In this document: positions 11,771 to 23,826 of the stretch, in pieces
Numbering within the stretch: the stretch's first letter is position 1
Layout of the letters: every line of letters begins with the position of its first letter
NCBI GenBank assembly: GCA_002751075.1
Contig: NAOQ01000542.1
Coordinates: forward strand, 21,586-47,223
Reading direction: 5' to 3'
Source of the DNA: Ichthyophonus hoferi
Taxonomy: Eukaryota; Opisthokonta; Ichthyosporea; Ichthyophonida; Ichthyophonidae
DNA length: 25,638 bases
Position numbers and translations under genes: made by a program
The notes under the pieces: model-generated
Database searches by the model: none
Told to the model about the DNA's origin: nothing
Seen by the model: the letters and a program-made list of their open reading frames with translations, nothing else

Positions 11771-11786
11771 CCGGAAAATGGCGTGT
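11771..11786. promoter_or_regulatory. ETS + YY1-like composite promoter motif
   Basis: ACCGGAAAATGGCGTG combines an ETS core (CCGGAA) with the YY1-type AAATGGCG. The pair is typical of housekeeping promoters near the start site in animals. It lies about 600 bases upstream of the 24-nt exon candidate of the minus-strand gene and about 570 bases upstream of the plus-strand small-gene candidate, so it could serve either. The plus-strand ATG inside it opens 15 codons up to a possible GTATAG donor. Confidence 0.4.
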
Positions 11787-12361
11787 TTAGTTCAAGGGAG
11801 CCCTTTTCTGTTCAACTGTTTAGGTATAGGTATATGATTACTTAAGTATAAGTGTTCCAATGTAAATACAGTAATAGTTTGCTAGGTATCTCTAGAAGTT
11901 GGGTTCAAATTAAAAATGACAAATCCTTTTGAACGTATCAAACTGAACACTACAACAACAATGAGTAAAATAAAATACTAAACAATCTTATTGTTCCTTC
12001 GTTCCATTCCATGCATTGGTATCCGGTGATAATATTAGATAATATTATTTAATCGTGTGTTTTAATTCAATTGAAATATTTTCAAATAATTTAAATAGAA
12101 AAGCTCGCCACTAATATTAAAAAAAAAAATTTTAAGTATATCTAGATCACATAAAAGTGTGCCTACTATTGGTACTTTTTCTCATCTAGTCTAGCCCTCA
12201 CTAATAAAAATCCCAATCGTTCATATGGGATTTGTCAAGAGTACTATAACTAATAATAATAAAATACAACTGATTTTTTTGGAGTTAAGTAAGAAATTAA
12301 TATGTTCAATTTTATCTGCATTTATGTAAGTAACAATAAATAAAGGAGATTGTAGGAGCTA

Positions 12362-12639
12362 ATGCAGCAAATGGCTAATGATCTACAGATTCCCAGAGAG
12401 CCTTGCCGATTGGACAACAGCATATATAAACAAAATACCTCAACATCTGCAACACAGGAAATAACAGGTAAGTCAGTCAACTGACATAGCAAATATTATA
12501 ATGGCAAAATCCGGTAAATGATACTAAATAAAAATAATAAATAAAAATATTTTAATTTTAACGTAGAAGAAATTGTTTTTGGAAATTAATGATATGTATT
12601 TTAGGCTTAAGGTTTCAAGACATGGCAAAGCATTTTTAG
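12362..12639 (+). CDS. Candidate two-exon small protein or terminal exons of an unseen gene
   Basis: An isolated coding-like island in very AT-rich DNA. Exon one follows TTGTAG (exon from 12356, first ATG 12362) and ends at a strong ACAG|GTAAGT donor (12467). Exon two starts after TATTTTAG at 12605 and keeps the frame to a TAG at 12637-12639. The product would be 46 aa: MQQMANDLQIPREPCRLDNS, then a Thr/Ser-rich part, then GLRFQDMAKHF. No family is recognised. The same stretch is also open in another plus frame (KWLMIYRFPESLADWTTAY, ending in HLQHRK and a stop), which would make it a terminal exon instead. The two readings exclude each other, and neither has support beyond splice signals and composition. 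Confidence 0.3.
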
Positions 12640-14511
12640 AAGGCTGAGTAAATAGATATCAGGCTTGATTGGTTCATTATAATGGCTCAGTAACTTGGGC
12701 TTTAGAGTTGGAACAATAAATTAAACAACCTAAATTTAATGATGTGGCATTGTACAAACTGAAAAATATAAAATATCTCGCAAGCCATACCAAAGCCTAA
12801 TTAAAGTAAACTTCAAATATCATTCTTAATTTTTAATTATTAATGTTACACATTAACTTTTATAAGTTATTTAAGTAAAGAACCTAATGTTATATAGGGA
12901 CATCTTGGTATATATATTATTATTAGTTATTGTTGGAAAAAAATAAAAAAATATAGCAAACGCCCATGTGATTGAGATATTTTTGGTACATATTATTTTT
13001 GTATTTTGATAGCATAAATTAAATTTTAAATATTATATTTTTGAGTTTCAAAATAAATAAATAAAATCATGTTATTATACATGTAAATGCATATGGTTTC
13101 CTAATATTGTAAGATAATTCATTAATTGATTGTAATAAAGAACATAAATGACATCTTTTTACAGTAGTAAATAGATAAAATAAATATAGAAAATGATAAT
13201 TAATAAATAAATAAATATCAATTTGATTATGAATTTTGAAAAGGACGCCATTTTCATTAAAATCCTAATGTGAATTGAAATCATGAATACAATTTACAAT
13301 GGATGTTTAAAATGATTAATTTATTTGGATAATTTAGTTGGCCAATCGATATTTTTTATATTTTAACGTATTGTTATTTATAATATCTCATTAGTTATCT
13401 ATTGGGCTGTATTAAATCAATTAATTAAAGTACATTAAATCATAATTTATTTAAATTACAGTATAAATATAACCCCCTAATATCTGAATATTCAAGGCAG
13501 GGAGGTGGGGTTATTTTGGCGGCTATCAGTAGTAAATAACAGTAAACAATAACATAATATATAATGTAATATAATCTAGTATAAAATAATATATTATGAT
13601 TTATTAACTATTGTAATAGCACTATTGTAGTATATTATAGTATTTTATATTGTCCTACTATAGTAACTGTAGTATCTTACTCTAATGTACGTATTGTATT
13701 ATAATATATATAATATTATATGAGATATTATTTTATTATATAACATACTATATTATATATATTGTAATGTCATATAATATCTTATAATATATTACAGTTT
13801 AGTGAATAGGTCAGCTGTATTCCCTTATTGTAAGGTATATATATTACATAAACATACACGAATAGGGATAATTGTATACAACTATATATATACATATTTG
13901 ACTCTTTATAGTTTCATATATAATGATTTATACACATATATAGGTGGGAAAAAACTCAACCATACAATTTTAATAAAAAATCATACAACAATTCTACTTT
14001 CTTCAAGAGTATAGACACATCTTATTATACTGGTATGCATGAACATGCATTTCCAATTTCTTACCTCATTCCCTCTCTAGCCATTCTTTTTTATACAGCC
14101 CTGCCTATACTGCCTTTATCAAGTAAAAACATAATATACATACCTTAATAATATATAATAAATATGGCTTTACTACTTGCAAAGCATATATGTTTTCTTG
14201 TACTTTTTTTGAGGGCCGCTCGAGTTTTGATATTTTCATTTTTCTATATGTACATTATACATACTAGCATATAATACCTATACTATAATATATTAACTAT
14301 CATATCATATAGATGCCTATACTACATATAATGTATAGATGTGTATAATAGCTATCATACCGTATAAGACTTATATGGCATATAATATATATATATATAT
14401 ATCTCTATTACCTATATTACATATAACCTTTATATACTATCATATACTATTATATAAATACTACACCTTACCTACTTTATATCTATATCTACAGACTATC
14501 ATATAAGTATC
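12640..14511. other. AT-rich 5' flank of CDAN1
   Basis: Mostly extreme AT sequence without a supportable gene; 13540-13800 is built of TATAAT/TATTGTA-like words. One GC-richer island near 13462-13524 looks like a core promoter and is listed separately. A YY1-like GACGCCATTTTC stands alone at about 13246-13257. Just before the CDAN1 start codon an ATCTACAG acceptor (AG at 14492-14493) suggests that the ATG exon is preceded by a spliced 5' UTR exon. Confidence 0.45.
13462..13524 (+). promoter_or_regulatory. Candidate core promoter of CDAN1
   Basis: TATAAATA at 13462-13469 is followed by AACCCC, a perfect 10-bp palindrome TGAATATTCA (13485-13494), a G-rich run and ATTTTGGCGGCT (13513-13524), which resembles an E2F or YY1-type element. 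The spacing from the TATA-like box to the GC-rich island (about 30-45 bases) is right for a start site in between. Surroundings are over 75% AT, so the island stands out, but a TATA match alone is weak evidence here. Confidence 0.35.
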
Positions 14512-17500
14512 ATGAAAGCTATCATCACAGAGATGGCGATGGGAGAATGTAGTCCAGAGACTATATTAGCATGGTTAGAAGGAGGAGAGGTGGGTGTGTG
14601 CTAAGTGGATGATATATTATGTATGATAGACTGGCTAGTATGTGNNNNNNNNNNNNNNNNNNNNNNNNNNNNNNNNNNNNNNNNNNNNNNNNNNNNNNNN
14701 NNNNNNNNNNNNNNNNNNNNNNNNNNNNNNNNNNNNNNNNNNNNNNNNNNNNNNNNNNNNNNNNNNNNNNNNNNNNNNNNNNNNNNNNNNNNNNNNNNNN
14801 NNNNNNNNNNNNNNNNNNNNNNNNNNNNNNNNNNNNNNNNNNNNNNNNNNNNNNNNNNNNNNNNNNNNNNNNNNNNNNNNNNNNNNNNNNNNNNNNNNNN
14901 NNNNNNNNNNNNNNNNNNNNNNNNNNNNNNNNNNNNNNNNNNNNNNNNNNNNNNNNNNNNNNNNNNNNNNNNNNNNNNNNNNNNNNNNNNNNNNNNNNNN
15001 NNNNNNNNNNNNNNNNNNNNNNNNNNNNNNNNNNNNNNNNNNNNNNNNNNNNNNNNNNNNNNNNNNNNNNNNNNNNNNNNNNNNNNNNNNNNNNNNNNNN
15101 NNNNNNNNNNNNNNNNNNNNNNNNNNNNNNNNNNNNNNNNNNNNNNNNNNNNNNNNNNNNNNNNNNNNNNNNNNNNNNNNNNNNNNNNNNNNNNNNNNNN
15201 NNNNNNNNNNNNNNNNNNNNNNNNNNNNNNNNNNNNNNNNNNNNNNNNNNNNNNNNNNNNNNNNNNNNNNNNNNNNNNNNNNNNNNNNNNNNNNNNNNNN
15301 NNNNNNNNNNNNNNNNNNNNNNNNNNNNNNNNNNNNNNNNNNNNNATTATATTATATTTAATGCACAGTATGTGATATAATATATATATTGTAGTGGGTA
15401 TATAATGTATAGTATATGATGAAATATGTCAAAAGTATAGTATGTGATATAATATATATATATATAAGATAGTGTATCCTGTATACTATAGATAATGTAG
15501 TTTATATTATGTTATATTATATGATATATACATGTTTCCTCATATAAACTTTAATATACTAGATACTTTATATCATACACAATGCGATATCTTTGATTCT
15601 AACATGCTATAATATAATACGATGAAATATACCATATTATACTGTACTATATTATACTATATATATCTACTGATGTACACATATTCTCTACATCTTTGCA
15701 CATACACTATATACACTACACTATACCCACACTAACCCTATATGTCTATTCTCTTTTGGTAGCCCCCTCCCATTGCAGGTGACCTAACAAGATCTCAATT
15801 TCTCACTGATTTTCTCAACGAATTTCGAGATAAAGCGAAAGATTTTGTCAAAAGTATTTCCCATCCATCACAGACCCCCTCCCTTGCACCATCAGCAATA
15901 AAAAATGACAAAGAATGTCCGGCTCTACCAATAGAAACCAAGACATTTCCTACCGCTGATGAATTTCCTGCGCTAGGGGGGTCCTTGGTAGGAAAGAAAC
16001 AGCAGGTAGGGTTTTATAATGTATAATATATAGTGTATAATGTCCTAAGGATGTACTTATAGGAAATATTATATTGTATTGTCTTATATATATATATATA
16101 CGCTCAGAATATATACAAACATCTATGTACATACATGCATACTGATATGTCAATATATCTGCATATATATATACCTATTCATTCACAAATTAACATTAAT
16201 ATATGCATACATATGCATATATACTATACATCTATCTATTCATCCATAGACTAGTAAAAAAAGAGTATCGCCCACTCCTGTTGCCCTCAGTCCCTTATTG
16301 GCCCGTACCTTAGCAACAACATCTGCCACTAGTCAACTACAATCTCCCAATCCAATCACGTCGGATCCTATCCAATCAGATCACATACAACAGTTAGCCA
16401 ATAGACTCTCTCGCCCTCCTGCCTCCCCACGACCTTCTAAACCTGATACCCAGGCTGTGAAATCAATATCACCAATCCAGCCGTTAACTGGTGCTTGGGG
16501 TAAATCTAATATTATTTTACCACCTAAATCACAGCATAATTGTCCAAAAATAGATAAAACTCCACACATCTCTACATCAATAGGCACACCAGTCGCAAAG
16601 AAGGAGATGCAATCCATCCCCCATGGTCATATGCAATCCAATCAAAATCAGGCTGGGGTGATTAAAAGTGCACGCAGTACTTTAGAACTATCGGGGCTTG
16701 AGGCTACTAAACAAGCCAGTACGGTACCAGCTAAGACTATCCAATCAGTGGCAAAAGGGGTGTGGGGTAAATCCAATCCGATTCAAACTGCTGCAATGGA
16801 AAAGGTGATTGGCAAGCCGCCTAGCCGCCCTGGACCATCAAGTGGTTTAACCCACTCACCGACCTCTATTGGACATCAGGCAGACCAATCAAACCCATTG
16901 ACCAGTAAACGGGGTGTAGTGGGTAAATCCCCGATGGTGACTGATCAGAAATTGCGTAGAATAACACCACAAACCGTCGCATGGCAACCAGGTAGCAACC
17001 GACTGGCGGCAGTACCAAATACAGTAAAAATAAACAGTAAATCTAGCAGCATACCCCCACCTACACCTACACTTATAGATTTTTCTGTACACTCTACTGC
17101 ATCCACTACAACCTCAACAGAGTTTGACATACCTACCACGGCATCACAACGTATGAATGGGCCTGGAATAACCAAGCTTCCTTCGCGTACAGGTAATGTA
17201 TTTAATACACTCATCACCCAACCACATGAGCATAGCCTAACTCCCCTGCAATTATCATCTTTACTCACTACGCCCACTACCAACACTTCAGCTACAGAGT
17301 GTACTAAAACGTTGACTTCTGTTCGGTTAAATGATAATGATAGTTCTCAGCTGAAAAAAGAGAAAGACTTGAAACATCGGGAGGATGTTATCATTACGGA
17401 GAAGGAGTCGATTAGTTGTATGGATTTCACACCATGTCTGTATGTATTACCTTGAGTTTTGTTTGTTGGATGTATTTAGTGTGTTTGTTGGGTGTTGGTA

Positions 17501-20500
17501 TGTCTAGGTTATTTTAGTGTGCGTATATATATATATATAGCATCATATCTTTTATTTATATTATGTTGTATTATATTATAGTACATTATAGTATATTGTA
17601 TTGTATTGTATTGTATTGTATTGTATATAACATAATATACTGTAATTAATATGGTAATGCCAGTAACATATTTATCCACCCCCACCCCACAGGGAGAAAG
17701 TCACAGCCCCGCATGCCCTATCTTCATTGGCTGTATTTATGGCGGGAATTTTAAATAATGGGCTTACGACAAGCATTGCATCCGAGTTGGGACTTTTAGG
17801 GTTTCTTGTTTCCGGTGTGTAATGATTCTACCTTATATTTCTGGTACATATATACATATATAAATACATGTATACCATACAATATACTACCATACCATGC
17901 CATAGCGTACAATACCATACCATATCATACAATACCATCCCATATAACATAATCATCAACACACCGCACCAGGCCATCTCACCCACTACAATAAGTAACA
18001 CACATCTCACCCCTTTACACCTTAGTACAACAGACCCGTCCCCTTAAATGCTCTCCGCCACCCTCTCCCTCTAGCTCTACCTCAGAGTGGTGTATTTTTT
18101 CAAGTGTACACAACTGTGTATTCTTTGCTGCTCATGTATTAGCGGGGCTTCATGCTATTTTAGGAACACTGGATCGTCTGGTATAATATGGGGCTATTGC
18201 ATGCCGCTCTCTTGCATGTTGTTTTTATTTCATTCATATTTGGTTTTTTATTTGCTATTGTATATTGAATACGCTATTGTATGATATATATACGTTATTA
18301 TAGTTTGCATGCCTTTATACCTTTTTATATATCTTTTCTCTTTCTCTCTCTTTCTGTCTTTCCTTATGCTTTGCTGTTTTATAGTATTTTCTCTCTTACC
18401 TCTCTCTTTCTAATATATACGGTGTTAATTAGCATTTAATTAAGTCATTACAGTCCTTTAATAAATGATCCTTGTTTCTTGCTATCCTGTTTATCAGATG
18501 GTATGGTATAGCATGATATAGTATGATATAATATGGTATAGTATAGCATTGTATGATATAATATGGTATAGTATAGCATTGTATGATATAATAGTATATT
18601 ATAATATAATAATAGAGTACGGTAGAATATAACACAATGCCTTAAGGTAGATTATAACATGCTAGTAACATCACTGCCCCGCCTTCCCTCTCCCTCTCGA
18701 CCTTTTATCTCTTATCTATCGTACCATATCACTCGATATCGCCTTGTCAAATATTATATTTAATTTTACTCTGAGTGTTATCACAAACTTAGTTTGCTAT
18801 TTATTCCTTCCTATAGACGGTTGAACGGCTGGTAACCAATCAAAGACTACTGCACTTCGCACCAGATTTGATTGGCATGTTAAACCAATCACTTACGAGT
18901 CTCCCCGGGCCTGGGAGGGTTGCCTTGGTTACGGATATGGAAGAAGATGTCTTGAAGCTACATAATATTAGGTAGGCACTGGCATATGGAAGGAGGGAGT
19001 ATATGTTATAGGGTGGATGAGAGAAAAGGAGGTTTGAGAGTGGAAAAGAGAGAGGGGAAGAGAGAGAAGGAGGAAGAGGGAGAGGGGGGTAGATGAAAGA
19101 AATGTTATGACACTGCTAATAAAGGGTATATTATAATGGATGTGTGAGTGTTAATAAGGCTTGGCAGCACTGGTGGTATATGGTGTACAGGGATAATCAT
19201 TATAGATATACTATACTTAATCTTGACTTCTGTGTACTTGGCTTGCATCGGTTTCCGTCATTAAGTCCCATTAATTGATAAAGAGTTTTAGAATATATGA
19301 TAGTATGCATGATAGTAAATATGGTATTAAGATAACCTGTGTATATGTGTATAGGATAGTATATAGGATAGTATAATAGTATGTGCGTGGATATATATCT
19401 ACCTGTTTGCTAATACCAAGGTACAAGTATGAAATACCTTTTTTAACACCTGTGTATATTATATTTTATTCACAGCATGTCATTTGATCCTAAAGCCGAT
19501 ACTGGGGCGGTAGACTCAGCCCTTATAGGTCATAATAGGGAGAAATGTAGAGATACCTTCCAGGTATGTGTGTGTGTACTAGAATGATAGTATAATAGTA
19601 TATTAGTATGATGGTATGATTGTATGATAGTATAAGAATATGATAGTGTGATAGTATGATAGTATGATAGTATGATAATGTAATAGTATGATAGTATGAT
19701 AGCATAATAGTATAATAGTATGATAGTATAATAGTGTGGTAGTATAATAATATGTGAATGTGATAGTATGATAGTATGAGAATATGATGGCATAGTAGTA
19801 TGATAGTATAGATATATTTAGTATACAATAGTATATATAACGACATTCTAATATAAGTTGCGCTTACAGGAATTAGTCAGGCAATGGGAGTACGATAATC
19901 CAATGGTTACTCAGAAAACACCAGAATTTATTAGGCTCATGCAGGTGAGTAGTGGGTTAGTATTTTAAATTTTAATACAGATATCCTACTGGTCAATGAG
20001 ATGTAAGTATTTATTCATTGTTGTAAAAATAGCATAGATTAATAAGAGTATTTGATTGGAAAGGATTATTTTCTGTATATATGAGTTTTTTTTTATGGCT
20101 TATTCTGTTTATATGCATATTTCTTTAGATATGATATACTATATACACTAGGGCTGTACTCTAGGGGGGTTTTACTATATACACTAGTACTGTACTCTAG
20201 GGGGGTCTTGCTATATACACTAGTACTGTACTCTAGGGGATTATACACCTTCCCTCTCTCACTCTCCCTCGCTTCCCCTCTCATACACTAATTCCTCTAT
20301 GGTGGGTGTAGGGTCGGGTCCATAATATTATGTCTGATCTTAATCGTGCTAATTACCCCTGGCTCGCTAGCCTGTTTGTACGTACTGTGTTGAAGAACTC
20401 TGTTTCTATATTTACCGTAGAACCTCTACAAGGTAGGTGTACGTTGTAGTGTATTGGGTTATGTGGTGATATGATATGATATGATATGGTATGATATATG

Positions 20501-20909
20501 ATATATGATATATGATACAGTGTGATATGAATACTGTCTATATTTACGGTAGAGCCCCTACAAATTAGGTGTATGCTGTAGTGTATTGTGATATGTTATG
20601 ATAAGGTATGATATAATATAATATAATATAATATAATATAATATAATATAATACTAGAAGATATGCTATACAAGAGACTAACAGGTGTGTTCCGTCACTA
20701 TGGTAACCAGGTGGAGACCAATCAAAAGAAGTCTTATCTAAACTACAACGAGAGAATCCAGCCAAACTTCAGAAACTTAACAAAAGATTTGCAGTTGATA
20801 ACAGCTCTCAGGCCAACACTGAATCTTTAATTAGGTAGGATGGAGTTTTAATTAATATTAATTAGTCTTCATTGGAATTCTAGTATGAATATGGTTGTGC
20901 ATATATATA

Positions 20910-20950
<41 letters not shown>

Positions 20951-21753
20951 GTATAGGTATAGGTATATGTATATGTATATGTATATGTGGTCTTTAATGC
21001 ATGTGTTTGGGTGGTATCTGCTATAGAGATGTTATAGAGGTAGTATGGAGAAAATATATAAAGGGAATGGAAAGATAGAGAGAGAGAAATTATAAAAGGG
21101 GTAATATGCAGCATATATTTTATGTCTCGGTTTTCTAGTATAAACTTTGGTCTTTTAAAAGTCATTAGTATGAATTTGTGAATTTGGACTAATTTGCAAT
21201 TAATTATCACATAGAACAGATTGGCAATATACAGCAATTACATTTATCATGACGTACTGAAGCATTCATTATCATATATATATATGGCTTTAAATTATAA
21301 ACCTCTCCACCCATTGGATAGTATTATTTATAGTTAGATATATGTTCTGTAATTGTATATATTATGCTATATAATAATTACACCTTTTGAACCAATACAC
21401 TTTTAAACATTTTAATATCCAATACCATCCCTTATCTTATTCTAACCTATTCTGTTGACCTACATAAGTATAAAAATAGACCAACCAATACGCAAAGGGA
21501 GATTTATATTTAATTGGGCTATTTTATTTCCCTATCTTTTAATGTTGAGACTCCATTGGTTTAACAGCCACATACACATCATCAATGCATCTACTAAAAT
21601 ATCCAAACCAAACATATGCTCTTTATATATTAAAAGATACATACATAACATGCACATATACATACATATACATATACACATACATATACACATACACATA
21701 CACATACATATATATATATATATATCGGTACGAATCATAACCACCCTCCTCCT

Positions 21754-21790
<37 letters not shown>

Positions 21791-22182
21791 CCTTTCCCCT
21801 TCTCCTCCACAAACACGTACACCTACACACATTACAGCAATACAGTAACCAATAATAACAATGAATCTGATTTCTTTGCCCAGTTTCTCATAGCAGCCGA
21901 TAGTTATAGTTTCAATGTACATCTATATGCTCTCTTGCACTCTCAGGCAGGTGTCTTGCTAGAGTTTACCTATACTAGTCCGGCTTCTGCTAGAGATTTT
22001 GAAGAGAGATTGTTGGCTCTGAGAGGTGTGTGGGTGGGGTTGGGTTGGTGGGTGATGTGCGGTATGTTTTGTTTTATTGTGTTATGTGTTATATATATAT
22101 ACAGACGTATATAATACATATATACATTCATATATACATACAATATGCATATATTGTATATATGCATACAGACATAAATACA

Positions 22183-22215
<33 letters not shown>

Positions 22216-23785
22216 TAACATTGACCTAGTTAGAAAATTACATTTCTCTTTAACTTCCCTCTCTAATCCCTCCTCCCCTCACAGTATTGGGTAAATATCA
22301 CGGTATACTTCTGCTTAATCCCTATGCTACTTTAAGTGCGCGTGCTGCAAAAGAGGTTTTAACCACTGCTACTCTTCAAACCCTGGTAAGTCATTACATT
22401 ATTTTTATACCTTGATACTGATTGGAAGCACAATGATTTTCTAAGGTTATTTTATGTCTATTTTATATCTACTTTATATCTTTATCTTATTGGATCTCAT
22501 CGCGTCATCACACGGTATTAAATCTATGTACAAGCAGAATGCGCGGATAGTTATAGCCCAATCACACTGTATGTATATATGGGTTAAAGTAGATTTTAAC
22601 TTGAAAAACATTTTGCCCAAGGGTTAGCATTATTAATAATTATATGTTATACATTTCAATACAATATAACACACCACTAACAGGGCGTTATTAATCCAGT
22701 TAAAATTTGTGATTGATCGAATAGCCAGTGCTCAACAAAAAGGGATGTGCTTATTGGTCGTGCCTTGGGCTTGTGAACTACTTGCCGCTGCTTCACCCAC
22801 ACTTGCATCAATTATCGTTGATAACTATCCCCAGGCAAGTTTTATCTCTGGCTTTTCATTGGTGTATAACGTTTATGGTTTATTATATTATATTATATTG
22901 TATAATAGCCTGCTGTGTTACAATATATTATAGCATACATATATGTATAGTTACATACAAACATACGTACATGCATACACCATACATACCTATATTCTTA
23001 CTATCTCTATTAACATCTATATATCTATATATAGGTACTGGCCCCCCTTTCAAATATTTTTAAAAATGCGACGCGATTGGCTGGACCTCAGAACCTTAGG
23101 TAAGGGATATATACATACCTTTATTTCTATATGCCTTTATAGTTCACTATATAACTCTATTATCGCAATATCTTTGATATATCTATACATCTCTATAATA
23201 TATTACATACAGTATAAACTACAGCATTTTAATACAGGGATATAATTGAAGATGGTAGCACAGTAAAAGTTATGGAGCCTCCAGAAACCTTGCGGGATTT
23301 TTACTGGCTAACCTGGGAAAATAATTGCATATTACTGGTCTAGATCTTTACTTGTGTCTATTTTCACTATCTTTCATGGATGCTTTTTCGATTAATCGGA
23401 AAAATTAATCTATATATATATATATATATATATATATTAATCATTTATAATATTTTTACTATTTAGTGTTTATGATATATAACTATTCTGATATAGTATG
23501 TAATTATACCTAATATAAAGCAGAATTTGGCGTTTAATTATACACAAAAATATGTTTACCCAATCGAGAGCGCTAAAAACTGTTCAAAATAATAAAACCA
23601 ATTCTTTCTTCTCGTTGGCAGTCAGAGAGGCGCAACATTCCTTACTTTTATTATTGGCCACCTATTGGAGTCTTTTCCCATAGATCTGGCGGCGCTACAA
23701 GAGATTGGTTTAAATTATCCAGTACCTGATGAGGTATGGTTGGATAAGATTTAATATAATTTCATATGATGATGTAATTGGTAAC

Positions 23786-23826
<41 letters not shown>

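Larger units (their letters stand above)
10269..12355. other. 5' flank of the ankyrin-SAM gene, largely non-coding
   Basis: Contains an AT dinucleotide run (about 10717-10741), a CT-rich patch (10797-10828), a pure A run (10983-11003) preceded by AAAAATTAAAAATT, and an (ATT)n run (11464-11486). An inverted pair AAATCCCA/TGGGATTT lies near 12208-12235. A 24-nt exon candidate and an ETS/YY1-like motif are listed separately. A plus-strand open stretch at 11891-11960 (MTNPFERIKLN) follows an AG and ends at a possible donor, but its phase does not fit the next candidate exon. No repeat-family coding sequence was recognised. Confidence 0.5.

Noticed and set aside
14605-15380. Long open frames of 239-256 codons across the N run
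   Set aside because: They consist of undetermined bases; the gap has no stop codons by construction.
16381-17286. Minus-strand open frames of 67-113 codons opposite CDAN1 exon 3
   Set aside because: Shadows of the long coding exon; the plus-strand frame has codanin motifs and matching splice phases.
19523-19846. Minus-strand open frames rich in Tyr, His, Ile and Ser
   Set aside because: By-product of the ATAGTATG-type satellite in CDAN1 intron 7; the periodic peptide mirrors the repeat.
20093-20284. Minus-strand 63-codon frame with repeated [12 protein letters not shown]
   Set aside because: It is the 36-bp minisatellite read in frame, with no start context or splice logic, lying inside a CDAN1 intron.
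21455-22114. 219-codon plus-strand frame treated as one gene
   Set aside because: Only 21838-22025 is coding (CDAN1 exon 11). The upstream part translates microsatellites and the CT tract, and an acceptor marks the true exon start.
22684-22699. Using the first AG (22682-22683) as the exon 13 acceptor of CDAN1
   Set aside because: It breaks frame with exon 12 (phase 0). The next AG at 22698-22699 keeps the frame and gives [13 protein letters not shown], which matches the human spacing.
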